A DNA stretch of 64,000 nt, from positions 1 through 64,000 of the forward strand of contig NZ_MSGO01000032.1 in the NCBI RefSeq assembly GCF_001929375.1. The letters run 5' to 3'. This document shows positions 42,802 to 51,286 of this stretch, piece after piece. A model generated the notes under the pieces. The model worked only from the letters and a program-made list of their open reading frames with translations, was not told the DNA's origin and did no database searches. Numbering within the stretch: the stretch's first letter is position 1; every line of letters starts with the position of its first letter. Both the position numbers and the translations under genes were made by a program. Source of the stretch: Actinomyces oris. GTDB lineage: Bacteria > Actinomycetota > Actinomycetes > Actinomycetales > Actinomycetaceae.

Positions 42802-43695
42802 ATGGTTGACATCGTTCATGGCGCCACGGGCGCCCAAGGCTCTCCCGTCCTGTCCGCTCTGATCGCCGCCGGGCACACCGCCATCGCTGCGGTCCGCCGT
42901 CCTGAAGCGGTCCCCGCCGGCATCGCCGCCCGGCAGGTCGACCTGGCCTCGGCTGCCTCCCTCACCCCGACCTATGAGGGCGCCGACGGCGTCTTCATCC
43001 ACCTGCCCATGGGTGCACCCGAGGCGGCGGCCGCCCAGGCCCGGGCGGTCGTCGAGGCGGTCACCCGGGCCCGCCCCGGCCGCGTCGTCATCTCCACCAG
43101 CGGGCAGGTCGTCGACCAGCCGGGCTCACCGCTGCAGGCTCCCGGGGACAGCCCCATCATGACGCTCATCGACGGCGTGACCGCCAGCGGCGTCCCCACG
43201 GCCGTGGTCGCCCCGCGCCTCTACCTGGAGAACCTTCTCCTGCCGGTCGTTCTGGGCCCCGTGCACGAGGAGGGCGTGCTGCGCTACCCGCTCCCGGCGT
43301 CATTCCCGGTCTCCTGGAGCTCGCACCTGGATGTGGCCGAGGTCGTCGCCCGCCTGCTCACAGACGCCTCCCCCACCACGGGCACGGTCGGCGTCGGTCA
43401 CCTGCCCGGACTGACGGGACCGGATCTGGCCGCGGCCTTCTCCAGCCACCTGGGCCGCGAGGTCCGTTTCGAAGGCATCACGCCCGAGGCCTTCGGCGAG
43501 CTCATCACGCCGCTCTTCGGGCCGGCCGCGGCGCCGGTTGTCGACCTCTACCGGGCGCTCAACGCTCAGGACGACAACACCATCGCCGAGGACAGCAGCG
43601 CCCAGGAGCTCCTGAGGCTCCGGCCGCGCCCGATCGGGCAGTGGCTGGAGGACCTGGCGGTCTCATCGCCCCACTCACCGACATTTTCTTCATAG
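42802..43695 (+). CDS. NmrA-like NAD(P)-binding oxidoreductase
   Basis: This 297-aa protein starts at ATG 42802. The Rossmann motif is IVHGATGAQGSPVLSALIAAGH, followed by AAVRRPE and DGVFIHLPMG; VVISTSGQVVDQPGSP and APRLYLENLLLP fit the atypical short-chain dehydrogenase/NmrA and YtfG class, which act as redox sensors or quinone reductases. The Tyr-x-x-x-Lys pair is not evident. Its last codons (PTFSS-stop) fall inside the right 114-bp repeat, so the native C-terminus may have been altered by that repeat. Regulated with the divergent HxlR gene. Confidence 0.85.
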   Translation: MVDIVHGATGAQGSPVLSALIAAGHTAIAAVRRPEAVPAGIAARQVDLASAASLTPTYEGADGVFIHLPMGAPEAAAAQARAVVEAVTRARPGRVVISTSGQVVDQPGSPLQAPGDSPIMTLIDGVTASGVPTAVVAPRLYLENLLLPVVLGPVHEEGVLRYPLPASFPVSWSSHLDVAEVVARLLTDASPTTGTVGVGHLPGLTGPDLAAAFSSHLGREVRFEGITPEAFGELITPLFGPAAAPVVDLYRALNAQDDNTIAEDSSAQELLRLRPRPIGQWLEDLAVSSPHSPTFSS

Positions 43696-43792
43696 ATCGA
43701 CCTGTTCTTCACAAACGACCCGGAGCCGCGTCATTTATGAAGATTCGGTCGGTTTGCCGGGCGCCGCTCAGTCGGCCTGGCGCAGGCGGGCC
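43679..43792 (+). repeat. 114-bp direct repeat, right copy, with hairpin
   Basis: The right copy overlaps the ends of two convergent genes: the last codons of the NmrA-like gene and of the thiamine-binding gene. The stem TCTTCACAAACGAC/GTCATTTATGAAGA has two mismatches. Confidence 0.85.
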
Positions 43793-44076
43793 TCGACGCG
43801 CTCGACCTTCGCGGTCATCTGGCCGGTCCAACCGGGGCGGATGTCGGCCTTGAGGACGAGCGCCACGCGCGGGCTCACCTCGGCGACCGCCTCGCAGGCC
43901 CGCTTGACCACGTCCATGCACTCGTCCCACTCACCCTCGAGCGTGGTGAACATCGAGGTCGTCTCATGGGGCAGGCCGGAGTCGCGCACCACACGCACGG
44001 CCCGGGCCACCGCCTCGGAGACCGAGCCAGCAGGGTCGTCGGTGGTGGTCGGGGACACGGAGAAGGCGACAAGCAT
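43768..44076 (-). CDS. Thiamine-binding/MTH1187 (YkoF-like) family protein
   Basis: This 102-aa ferredoxin-like-fold protein reads MLVAFSVSPTTTDDPAGSVSEAVARAVRVVRDSGLPHETTSMFTT in outline, with TTLEGEWDECMDVVKRACEAV and RVALVLKADIRPGW. This is the typical order and size of the DUF77/thiamine-binding family (small cytosolic proteins that bind thiamine or related ligands). The 3' end lies inside the 114-bp repeat. The gene is intact; the role is inferred from family. Confidence 0.88.
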   Translation of the reverse strand: MLVAFSVSPTTTDDPAGSVSEAVARAVRVVRDSGLPHETTSMFTTLEGEWDECMDVVKRACEAVAEVSPRVALVLKADIRPGWTGQMTAKVERVEARLRQAD

Positions 44077-44085
44077 GCGGCCAGG

Positions 44086-44205
44086 CTAGCTGTACTTCCT
44101 CGTGAGGTTGTGAATGCGGCTGGCGGGGGTTTGGCCGCCCAGGGCGGTGTGGGGTCGGTGGTGGTTGTAGTGGTGGAGCCAGGTCTGGTAGGCGGCCTCG
44201 CGCCG
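44086..44205 (-). pseudogene. IS481-family transposase C-terminal relic
   Basis: Minus-strand codons give YQTWLHHYNHHRPHTALGG, then QTPASRIHNLTRKYS-stop, the characteristic end of IS481-type transposases. Only about 38 codons survive. No inverted repeat is visible. Confidence 0.8.
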
Positions 44206-44229
44206 CCTGGGCCACCGCTCCGAGCGTTC

Positions 44230-44260
44230 TTGCCTTCGAGCGCGCTCGAAGCCCTACGGT
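44230..44260 (+). promoter_or_regulatory. MerR-type promoter with 19-bp spacer and 18-bp palindrome
   Basis: -35 TTGCCT (44230-44235) and -10 TACGGT (44255-44260) are separated by 19 bp. CTTCGAGCGCGCTCGAAG, a perfect palindrome, fills 44234-44251. The over-long spacer with a dyad is the hallmark of MerR-activated promoters. The ATG follows the -10 by 7 nt. Confidence 0.75.
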
Positions 44261-44267
44261 CTGCGTC

Positions 44268-44789
44268 ATGACCAACGCGACCATCCCGAGCAGCGAGCCC
44301 GACGACGTCCGGCTCCGCGAGGCGCTGCGGCTCGTCGCCGTCCCGCCCAGCGACGACATCGGGGCGGAGAGGTGGCCCGACGCGACCGGCTGGGACATCG
44401 CGACCACCGCCCACCGCTTGGGCATCAGCGCCCACACTCTGCGCTACTACGAGCGAATCGGGCTCGTGCGGGTCGGGCGCGACGCCTCCGGGTACCGCCG
44501 CTACGACGCCGCGGCCGTGCGGCGCCTGGTCTTCCTCGCCCGGATGCGCACCTCGGGCATGACGATCTGCGACCTGCAGCACTATGTCGACATGGTCGAG
44601 GCCGGCCGGGACACGGTACCCGAGCGCCTGGCCATGCTCGCCGAGCACCGAAGTGTTCTGCGCACCCGGATCAGTGAGCTCCAGCTCGCCCTGGCCGCCA
44701 CCGACTACAAGATCGCCGCCTACACGCGAGAGCTGGAGGAGCTGGCCACCGCACACGACATCGACACTGACAAGGAGAACCCCTCATGA
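44268..44789 (+). CDS. MerR-family transcriptional activator
   Basis: This 173-aa protein starts at ATG 44268. An N-terminal extension of about 40 residues precedes the MerR HTH: WDIATTAHRLGISAHTLRYYERIGLVRVGRDASGYRRYD, then RLVFLARMRTSGMTICDLQHYVDMV and a C-terminal coiled coil (MLAEHRSVLRTRISELQLAL). No metal-binding cysteines are present beyond the single one in TICD, so it is probably of the organic-ligand or aldehyde-responsive type. It overlaps the decarboxylase-like gene by 4 nt and should autoregulate through the dyad upstream. Confidence 0.9.
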   Translation: MTNATIPSSEPDDVRLREALRLVAVPPSDDIGAERWPDATGWDIATTAHRLGISAHTLRYYERIGLVRVGRDASGYRRYDAAAVRRLVFLARMRTSGMTICDLQHYVDMVEAGRDTVPERLAMLAEHRSVLRTRISELQLALAATDYKIAAYTRELEELATAHDIDTDKENPS

Positions 44790-45214
44790 CCGCTGAGACC
44801 ACTCACCCCCAGCACGACGTCAACAGCCCCGAGAACCTGGCTCGGCGCGAGCGCGGCCTGGAGGTCGCCCGCTCGGTCGACGGCGAGGCCGCCCGGGCCG
44901 TCATCGACTCCCTGGCGGACATCAGTCCGGCGCTCGGCCACCACATCGCCGCCTTCGGCTTCGGAGACGTCTACGCCCGCCCCGGGCTCGACCCGCGCAG
45001 CCGCCAGCTCGTGACAATCGGTGTGCTCACGGCCCTGGGCGGCTGCGAGCCGCAGCTGAGGATCCACATCGGGGCTGCGCTCAACGTGGGGCTGACCCGC
45101 GAGGAGATCGTCGAGGCGATCCTGCACGCCTCGGTCTATGCCGGCTTCCCGCGGGCGCTCAACGCCACTTTCGTGGCCCGCGAGGTCTTCGCCGAGCGCG
45201 ACGCCACCGACTGA
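44786..45214 (+). CDS. Carboxymuconolactone decarboxylase-family protein
   Basis: This 142-aa all-helical protein reads RRERGLEVARSVDGEAA, YARPGLDPRSRQLVTIGVLTALGG, then IHIGAALNVGLTREEIVEAILHASVYAGFPRALNA. The conserved Glu/His face of CMD proteins is present. It lacks a CxxC pair, so it is unlikely to be a peroxidase of the AhpD type. With the MerR partner it resembles stress-response modules that detoxify electrophiles, but the substrate is unknown. Confidence 0.9.
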   Translation: MTAETTHPQHDVNSPENLARRERGLEVARSVDGEAARAVIDSLADISPALGHHIAAFGFGDVYARPGLDPRSRQLVTIGVLTALGGCEPQLRIHIGAALNVGLTREEIVEAILHASVYAGFPRALNATFVAREVFAERDATD

Positions 45215-45457
45215 GCGTCCGCACCGTCCCGTCGCACGGCCACAGCAGGCAGCGAAAGAGGCGTGCGTGTCCATATCTGCAGCAAAGGCGGGCTCCACGT
45301 GCACACCGCCACAAAGAAACCGCATGATTCCGCGGTTCTATTGACGGCATGATCGGGCCGCGGGCTTCTTTGTCACCGATTTGGACACCGGGGCTCACTC
45401 GGGCCGGTTCCGACGGCCGAGAAGCGCTCCTTCGTGCACCGCCGCCAGGATCCTCCC

Positions 45458-47041
45458 CTACAGCGCCACGAGGACCTGAACCATGACGATCTTGACGACG
45501 ATGGCCAGGGCGAACAAGGTCGCGTAGCCGGCCTCGATGCGCTCGTCATCGCGTTTGGACAGGGCGAAGGCGAGGATCGCGGGCTGCCCGACGAGCCCGG
45601 CCAGACCGCCGGAGGCGCGCTGCGCGGACACCCCGACCCACCGCGCCCCGCTCAGCATGACGATCGCGCTGACCGCCACGACGAGCGCGGCGAGCACCCC
45701 CACCTTGAGCCCCGTCATCGAGAAGGCCGAGGCCGCGAAGTCCGGCCCCGAGGCCAGCCCGATCGCGGCCAGGAAGAACAGCAGCCCCAGCTGGCGGATG
45801 GTGGAGTTGGCGGCGTGCGGCAGCCCCCACACGAAGGGCCCGGTGCGCCCCACCCACCCCAGGACCATGCCGACGACGAGCGGCCCGGCCGCCACCCCGA
45901 GCCGCAGGGTGATGCCACCGGGCAGCGGGATCGCCACCAGCCCCAGGAGCACCCCGAGCGCCATGCCGGCCCCGACGGAGAAGGCGTCGATCTGGGCGAT
46001 GGAGCGCTCCGAGTCGCCGAACCAGTCGGCGGCCTTCTCCAGCTCGTCGCTGGGGACGACCGCCAGCACCCGGTCGCCGAGCTCCAGGACGAGGTCCTCT
46101 CGGGCCAGCAGGTCCAGGTCGCCGCGCTTGACGCGGGTGATGACGCCCTGGAAGCGCCCGGGCATGTCCACCTCGGCGATGGTGCGGCCGGCCACCCGCG
46201 TCGAGGAGACGGTCAGGCGCCGGAAGTCGACGGCGGTGCGGTCCTTGGCCAAGCAGTTGTTGAGCCCGGTGCCCAGGTCGTGCATGGCGGACTCGACGGC
46301 GGCCGGCGCCCCGACGATGACGACCTTGTCCCCGGGCAGCAGCTCCTCACCGGGGGCCACGACCCGGGTCTCGCCGTCGCGCTCCAGGTAGGAGATGCGG
46401 ATGCTGCCCTCCTTGAAGGCCTTCATCTCGCCGAGGGCCACCCGCCGGAGGAGGTAGACGCTGGTGGCGGTGATGCCGTCGGCGCTGGCGGGCCTCGGGT
46501 CGCGCCGCCCGGGCCAGGAGCGCCCCACGACCCCGGAGACGATGAGGATCGCGACGGCGACGCCCACGGGGTAGGCCAGGGCGTAGCCGACGGCGGGCTC
46601 CTGGGTGCCGGCCGCCTCGATGGCGGCGTCGAGCACCGGCGAGGTCAGGGCCCCCGCGTAGGCGCCGGAGTCCATGGCGGGGCTCACGCCGGTCAGGTGG
46701 GAGTAGAGGCCGCCCGCCGCGCCGGCGATCACGAGCGCGACGACGCACACGGCCATGAGCGGCAGCTGCCTGCGCAGGTCGCGGAAGAAGGTGTTGCCGG
46801 CTGCCAGGCCCACGGTGTAGCAGAACAGGGCCAGGCCGAGGCTTCGCAGCAGGGCGAGGTCGGCGCCGAGCCGGGGGTCGAGGGCGCCCACCGCGAGGCC
46901 CACGAAGAGCGCCCCGGCGGCGCCGAAGCGGACCGGTCCCAGCGGAATCTGTCCGACGGCGGTCCCCAGACCGATGACGAGGAAGACGGTGAGGATCGGC
47001 GCCTGCGCGAGGACGTCGAGGACGGGATGGAGCACGGACAC
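45458..47041 (-). CDS. AAE-type (AspT/YidE) transporter with twin RCK_C domains
   Basis: This 527-aa protein starts at GTG 47041. It has two blocks of about five TM helices each (for example FLVIGLGTAVGQIPLGPVRFGAAGALFVG, and later LPGGITLRLGVAAGPLVVGMVLG with QLGLLFFLAAIGLASG) flanking two soluble RCK_C/TrkA-C domains (ISYLERDGETRVVAPGEELLPGDKVVIVG and ITRVKRGDLDLLAREDLVLELGDRVLAVV). This architecture is that of aspartate:alanine exchangers and YbjL/YidE relatives. The substrate cannot be read. Preceded by a leaderless-type promoter. Confidence 0.88.
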   Translation of the reverse strand: MSVLHPVLDVLAQAPILTVFLVIGLGTAVGQIPLGPVRFGAAGALFVGLAVGALDPRLGADLALLRSLGLALFCYTVGLAAGNTFFRDLRRQLPLMAVCVVALVIAGAAGGLYSHLTGVSPAMDSGAYAGALTSPVLDAAIEAAGTQEPAVGYALAYPVGVAVAILIVSGVVGRSWPGRRDPRPASADGITATSVYLLRRVALGEMKAFKEGSIRISYLERDGETRVVAPGEELLPGDKVVIVGAPAAVESAMHDLGTGLNNCLAKDRTAVDFRRLTVSSTRVAGRTIAEVDMPGRFQGVITRVKRGDLDLLAREDLVLELGDRVLAVVPSDELEKAADWFGDSERSIAQIDAFSVGAGMALGVLLGLVAIPLPGGITLRLGVAAGPLVVGMVLGWVGRTGPFVWGLPHAANSTIRQLGLLFFLAAIGLASGPDFAASAFSMTGLKVGVLAALVVAVSAIVMLSGARWVGVSAQRASGGLAGLVGQPAILAFALSKRDDERIEAGYATLFALAIVVKIVMVQVLVAL

Positions 47042-47047
47042 GACGCC

Positions 47048-47053
47048 AGGGTA
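47048..47053 (-). promoter_or_regulatory. -10 box TACCCT of the AAE-type transporter
   Basis: TACCCT, 6 nt (GGCGTC), GTG 47041 on the minus strand; no Shine-Dalgarno. Confidence 0.5.
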
Positions 47054-47393
47054 GCGGCACGCCTTCCACGGCGGGTCGCCCCCGGCACCTGCTTGATTCA
47101 GCGGGGTGTCGACCCACCGGGAGGAGGTGAAGGGGATGCGCAGAAGGCCCCGCCCACCGCGCGTCCCCGGTTCCCGGCGGGGCCCGGATATGTCATGCGC
47201 GACGCCAAACAGCAGCCACTAGAAGCAATATTCAATAGCTGAGATAAATGGTGTTGATATCGGGGGCGAAAGACGAACGCCCCGCCGCCGAACTCGCTAT
47301 TGCTTCCCTTCCACCACCAGGAGGAATACCCTGGGGACCGTCACCGGAGACGATGACGTCACACCTTTTCTCGACGACGAGAGCGGAATCCCG
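47054..47393. other. Long leader/intergenic region before cstA
   Basis: The 340 bp upstream of cstA include an AT-rich patch at about 47200-47260 (GCAATATTCAATAGCTGAGA) that could hold the cstA promoter. No clear gene or strong hairpin is seen. The long leader leaves room for regulation by carbon status. Confidence 0.4.
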
Positions 47394-49784
47394 ATGCCCC
47401 AGAAAGAAGCCTCTCTGCCCACCTACTCACCGGAGGAGGAGAAGCGGATCATCCGCAACGCCGACGGCGTCCCTGTCGGCATACGTCCTGATAATCGATG
47501 GACGCCCGCACGGATCGCCACATGGGTGGCCATCACCGCCCTGGGCGTCCTGGGGTGGTGGATGCTGGCGGTCGTGCGCGGCGAGCACGTCAACACCATC
47601 TGGTTCGTGGTCACCGCCGTGTGCACCTACGCGATCGGGTACCGCTTCTACGCCCTCTACATCCAGCGGCGCATCATGCGCCCCGACGACACCAACGCCA
47701 CTCCGGCCGAGCGCATCAACAACGGGCGCGACTTCGACCCCACCCACCGCGTCGTCCTCTACGGCCACCACTTCGCGGCGATCGCCGGCGCCGGCCCGCT
47801 GGTCGGCCCGGTCCTGGCGGCCCAGATGGGCTACCTGCCCGGCACCCTGTGGATCATCATCGGCGTCCTCGTGGCCGGCGCCGTCCAGGACATGCTCGTC
47901 CTGTTCTTCTCCATGCGCCGCGGCGGCCGCTCCCTGGGCCAGATGGCCACTGACGAGATCGGCAAGGTCGGCGGCATCGTGGCGACCATCGTCGTCTTCG
48001 TCATGCTCATGATCGTCCTGGCGGTCCTGGCCATGGTCTGCGTCAACGCCCTGGCCGCCTCCCCCTGGGGCGTCTTCTCGGTGGGCATGACCATCCCGAT
48101 CGCCATCGGGATGGGCCTGTGGCTGCGCTTCGTCCAGCCCGGCAAGATCACGCAGGTCTCCTTCGTCGGCTTCGGCCTGCTCATCGCCGTCATCATCGGT
48201 GGGCGCTGGGTGGCCGAGTCCCCCCTGGGCCACTACCTGCACCTGTCCCCCACCACCCTGGTGTGGGCCATGATCATCTACGGCTTCCTGGCCGCGGTCC
48301 TGCCGGTGTGGGTCCTGCTCACCCCGCGCGACTACCTGTCGACCTTCATGAAGGTCGGCACCATCACGATCCTGGCCCTGGGCATCATCATCGTGCGCCC
48401 CCTGGTGGAGATGTCCGCTGTCACCGAGTTCGCCTTCAACACCGCGGGCCCGGTCTTCGCCGGCACCCTCTTCCCCTTCCTGTTCATCACCATCGCCTGC
48501 GGCGCCCTGTCCGGCATGCACGCCATGGTCTCCTCGGGCACCAGTCCCAAGATGGTGGAGAAGGAGACCCAGGTCCGCATGATCGGCTACGGCGGCATGC
48601 TCATGGAGTCCTTCGTGGCCATCATGGCGCTGGCGGCCGCGGTCTCGCTGAGCCCGGGCATCTACTTCTCCATGAACACCTCGACGGCGACCATGAACAA
48701 GCTCGCCGGCCCCGAGACGGTGGCCGCCGCCCCCTGCAAGACCACCGACGACCCCGAGCACCACTGCGAGAAGCTCGCCGAGGCCGCCGTGGCCAAGCTC
48801 GGTGTCACCGACGCCCAGGGCCGCAAGCCCACCCCCGAGTGGGACTCCTGGGACGACAACGGCAACCCCAAGACCTACACGGGCGCCGAGGCCCTGGAGC
48901 GCCTGGCCAGCGACGTCGGCGAGCCCAACGTCGTCTCGCGCACCGGCGGCGCCCCCACCCTGTCGGTGGGCATCGCCCACATCCTCCACCAGATCGGCGG
49001 AGGCCGGGCCATGATGGGCTTCTGGTACCACTTCGCCATCATGTTCGAGGCGCTGTTCATCCTCTCGGCCGTCGACGCCGTCACCCGCGTGGCCCGCTTC
49101 CAGCTCTCCGACGCGCTGGGCAACGCCTTCCCCAAGTTCAAGGACCCGTCCTGGCACGTGGGAGCCTGGGGGACCACGGCGGTCGTCGTCGCCTCCTGGG
49201 GGGCGCTGCTCCTCATGGGTGTCACCGACCCGCGCGGCGGCATCCAGACGCTCTATCCGCTGTTCGGTATCGCCAACCAGCTCATCGCGGCCGTGGCCCT
49301 GCTGGTGGTCACCGTCATGGTGGTGCGCAAGGGCTATACGAAGTGGGTGTGGATCCCCGCGATCCCGCTGGTCTTCGACACGGCCGTCACTTTCACGGCC
49401 TCGTGGCAGAAGATCTTCTCCACCGACCCGCTCGTGGGCTACTTCCAGCAGCATCGTGAGGCCGCGGCCAAGCTGGGCACGCTCACCGACCCGGCCAAGA
49501 TCGAGGAGACCCGGGCCGTCGTGCGCAACACGATGATTCAGGGGACGCTGTCGATCGTCTTCCTGGTCATGGTCGCCTTCGTCATGGTCTGCGCCCTCAT
49601 CCGCATCGTCCAGACGATCCGCAACCGGGACACGACGACGTCGGAGGACCCGTACCAGGAGTCCAACTTCTACGCGCCCGAGACGATGATCGCCTCCTCG
49701 CTCATGAAGAAGGTCTCCCGGGAGTACGAGCAGGTGGGCGACCCGGCCCTCATCCCGCACAAGGCCCACGCGGAGAAGTCATGA
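47394..49784 (+). CDS. cstA: CstA-family pyruvate/peptide transporter
   Basis: This 796-aa protein has about 16-18 TM helices. Family landmarks are HFAAIAGAGPLVGPVLAAQMGYLPG, AVQDMLVLFFSMRRGGRSLGQMA, GALSGMHAMVSSGTSPKMV (SGTSxK) and RAMMGFWYHFAIMFEALFILSAVD. A soluble insert of about 100 residues (440-540, rich in Thr, Asp and Glu) lies in the second half. CstA proteins import pyruvate or peptides when carbon is short. It is coupled to a YbdD-type partner by ATGA overlap, the standard two-gene arrangement. Confidence 0.93.
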   Translation: MPQKEASLPTYSPEEEKRIIRNADGVPVGIRPDNRWTPARIATWVAITALGVLGWWMLAVVRGEHVNTIWFVVTAVCTYAIGYRFYALYIQRRIMRPDDTNATPAERINNGRDFDPTHRVVLYGHHFAAIAGAGPLVGPVLAAQMGYLPGTLWIIIGVLVAGAVQDMLVLFFSMRRGGRSLGQMATDEIGKVGGIVATIVVFVMLMIVLAVLAMVCVNALAASPWGVFSVGMTIPIAIGMGLWLRFVQPGKITQVSFVGFGLLIAVIIGGRWVAESPLGHYLHLSPTTLVWAMIIYGFLAAVLPVWVLLTPRDYLSTFMKVGTITILALGIIIVRPLVEMSAVTEFAFNTAGPVFAGTLFPFLFITIACGALSGMHAMVSSGTSPKMVEKETQVRMIGYGGMLMESFVAIMALAAAVSLSPGIYFSMNTSTATMNKLAGPETVAAAPCKTTDDPEHHCEKLAEAAVAKLGVTDAQGRKPTPEWDSWDDNGNPKTYTGAEALERLASDVGEPNVVSRTGGAPTLSVGIAHILHQIGGGRAMMGFWYHFAIMFEALFILSAVDAVTRVARFQLSDALGNAFPKFKDPSWHVGAWGTTAVVVASWGALLLMGVTDPRGGIQTLYPLFGIANQLIAAVALLVVTVMVVRKGYTKWVWIPAIPLVFDTAVTFTASWQKIFSTDPLVGYFQQHREAAAKLGTLTDPAKIEETRAVVRNTMIQGTLSIVFLVMVAFVMVCALIRIVQTIRNRDTTTSEDPYQESNFYAPETMIASSLMKKVSREYEQVGDPALIPHKAHAEKS

Positions 49785-50056
49785 CACCCATTCCTCCGAC
49801 GCCGCAGCCGGCGGATCGGGTGAGCGCCCGACGTCGGGTCCACCAGATCCTGAGCCGGGCCCGCGCCCTGTGGCGGGACATGACCGGGGAGTCCGCCTAC
49901 GACCGTTACCTGGAGCGCTACGCCCGCGAGCACGCGCAGTGCCCCAACGGGCACGGGGGCGCCCACGGCCCAGGGCACGGTCCCATGAGCGAGCGCGAGT
50001 TCTGGCGCGCCCGGGCCAAGCAGGCCGAGACGGAGATCAACGCCAGCTGCTGCTGA
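49781..50056 (+). CDS. ybdD: YbdD/YjiX-family small partner of CstA
   Basis: This 91-aa protein overlaps cstA by 4 nt. The core ARALWRDMTGESAYDRYLERYAREHA matches the DUF466 pattern (W..mtGe.aY..Yl.h...H), followed by a Gly/His stretch (NGHGGAHGPGHGP) and EREFWRARAKQAE with a Cys-Cys end. In enterobacteria this partner is required for CstA/BtsT transport. The His-rich insert is unusual and might bind metal. Confidence 0.9.
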   Translation: MTPIPPTPQPADRVSARRRVHQILSRARALWRDMTGESAYDRYLERYAREHAQCPNGHGGAHGPGHGPMSEREFWRARAKQAETEINASCC

Positions 50057-50096
50057 GCCGGGGCACGCTCCGGTGCTCTGATGTGCTCTGATCGTT

Positions 50097-50134
50097 ACCG
50101 CCCGCCTTCCGGGGTTCTCGGAGGGCGGGCGGTA
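50097..50134 (+). terminator. Hairpin terminator of the cstA-ybdD operon
   Basis: TACCGCCCGCC and GGCGGGCGGTA form a perfect 11-bp stem, extended inward by TTCC/GGAG. It overlaps the -10 box of the next gene by two bases. Confidence 0.65.
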
Positions 50135-50145
50135 GCGTCGTGAGC

Positions 50146-50694
50146 GTGCCCGCCCAGCAGCCCGCGCCCGACGCACTGACGTCCGCCGACTCCCCCAACA
50201 CCTCCCGGGGGACGTCACCGACGTCGGCACTCTCGCCGTCGGTCGGTCGCGCCACGGGCCCGAACCCGCCCAGGGCCCTCCCCCCGAGCACCTCCCCTTA
50301 CGAGCGGATCTTCCGCGTCGCCGCGGTCATCCTCCTGGCCATCGTCTGCGTGGCGGTCGTGTGGCCCTCCGGGCGCGAGGTCGCCGAGCTCAAGGACACC
50401 ATGGGGCCGGCTTTCCTCAGCTCCGAGGGCAAGGACGTCGTCCTCAACCTGGTGATGCTGGCTCCGGCCACCTTCTGCGCGGTCGTGGGCTGGCGGGACA
50501 TCCCCTGGTGGATGTGGGCGCTGGTGGGCTGCGTGGTCGGGTTGAGCGCCGAGGTGCTCCAGAGCCTCCTGCCGATGCTGGAGCGGCGCCCCTCGCTGGC
50601 CAATGTCGGCCAGAACGCCGCCGGCGCCTGGGCCGGGGCCCTGGCCGCCTGGTACCTGCTGCGCCGCCTGCGCCCCCGACCCGCCTCCGCCTGA
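50146..50694 (+). CDS. VanZ-like membrane protein
   Basis: This 182-aa protein starts at GTG 50146, 7 nt after a TAGCGT box (50133-50138); a GTG at 50140 is also in frame. A Pro/Ser-rich tail of about 40 residues is followed by four hydrophobic helices, with GKDVVLNLVMLAPATFCAV, LVGCVVGLSAEVLQSLLPM and RRPSLANVGQNAAGAWAGALAAW, which match the VanZ N..lf.P and E..Q...RxxdxxDxxxNxxGaxlG scheme except that Asp is replaced. VanZ relatives influence glycopeptide and lipopeptide susceptibility; function in this host is unknown. Confidence 0.85.
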   Translation: MPAQQPAPDALTSADSPNTSRGTSPTSALSPSVGRATGPNPPRALPPSTSPYERIFRVAAVILLAIVCVAVVWPSGREVAELKDTMGPAFLSSEGKDVVLNLVMLAPATFCAVVGWRDIPWWMWALVGCVVGLSAEVLQSLLPMLERRPSLANVGQNAAGAWAGALAAWYLLRRLRPRPASA

Positions 50695-50945
50695 CTCCCC
50701 CGTCATCACTGGAACGACGCCGCACCGCGGCTCGGTGTCCACCAGTCTGACATCAGCGGCCCCGCCGTCGAAGCGTCGAGTGGGAATCGTTGGAATGCCC
50801 CGGTTTCTCTTCGGCGTGCGGCGCCGGCACAAGGTTGATGTCAGCGTTGTGGACGACGCGGGTTATCGGCGCGGGCCGACCGGGGAATCGGAGACCCCGA
50901 GACAGCGAAAGGCCCGGACCATGGGGCCCGGGCCTTTCCGTTCTG

Positions 50946-51029
50946 TGCGCGGGGGGGGACTCGAACCCCCATGATCGTAAGATCACACGGACCTGAACCG
51001 TGCGCGTCTACCAATTCCGCCACTCGCGC
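50946..51029 (-). tRNA. tRNA-Leu (CAG)
   Basis: On the minus strand the sequence starts GCGCGAGTGGCGGAATTGGT and has an anticodon stem-loop GCACGG-TTCAGGT-CCGTGT with anticodon CAG, a long variable arm (GATCTTACGATC) as expected of class II tRNAs, and T-arm GGGGG-TTCGAGT-CCCCC. The acceptor stem has one A.C mismatch (pair 6). The discriminator is A; CCA is not fully encoded. Confidence 0.95.
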
Positions 51030-51286
51030 GAGAAGCGAGCATGAGACTAGCCTGCCATCCCGGCCCGCGTCCAATCCTCACCACCATATCCGGCCGTGAG
51101 ACCGCTCACGACACAATTACCTCACACAGAGGGGGCCGTCTTCCCTGCGATGGCTTCGCTACCGTTACGATGGGAACGGTATCGGCCTGCACGCAGGTCC
51201 GTGCAGGCCCATAGCGAGGCGGGACAGTCCCGTCTCCCGGCTCCATCCCGGGGGCCGCCACACCATATTTGGGGGAGGTACTGTCC

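Noticed and set aside
40309-43792. Active genomic island with attL/attR
   Set aside because: No integrase or excisionase gene lies between the repeats, so active site-specific integration is not claimed.
45240-45420. Small gene or clear terminator after the decarboxylase-like gene
   Set aside because: Only a 6-bp AACCGC/GCGGTT stem was found and no frame with a ribosome site; too weak to list.
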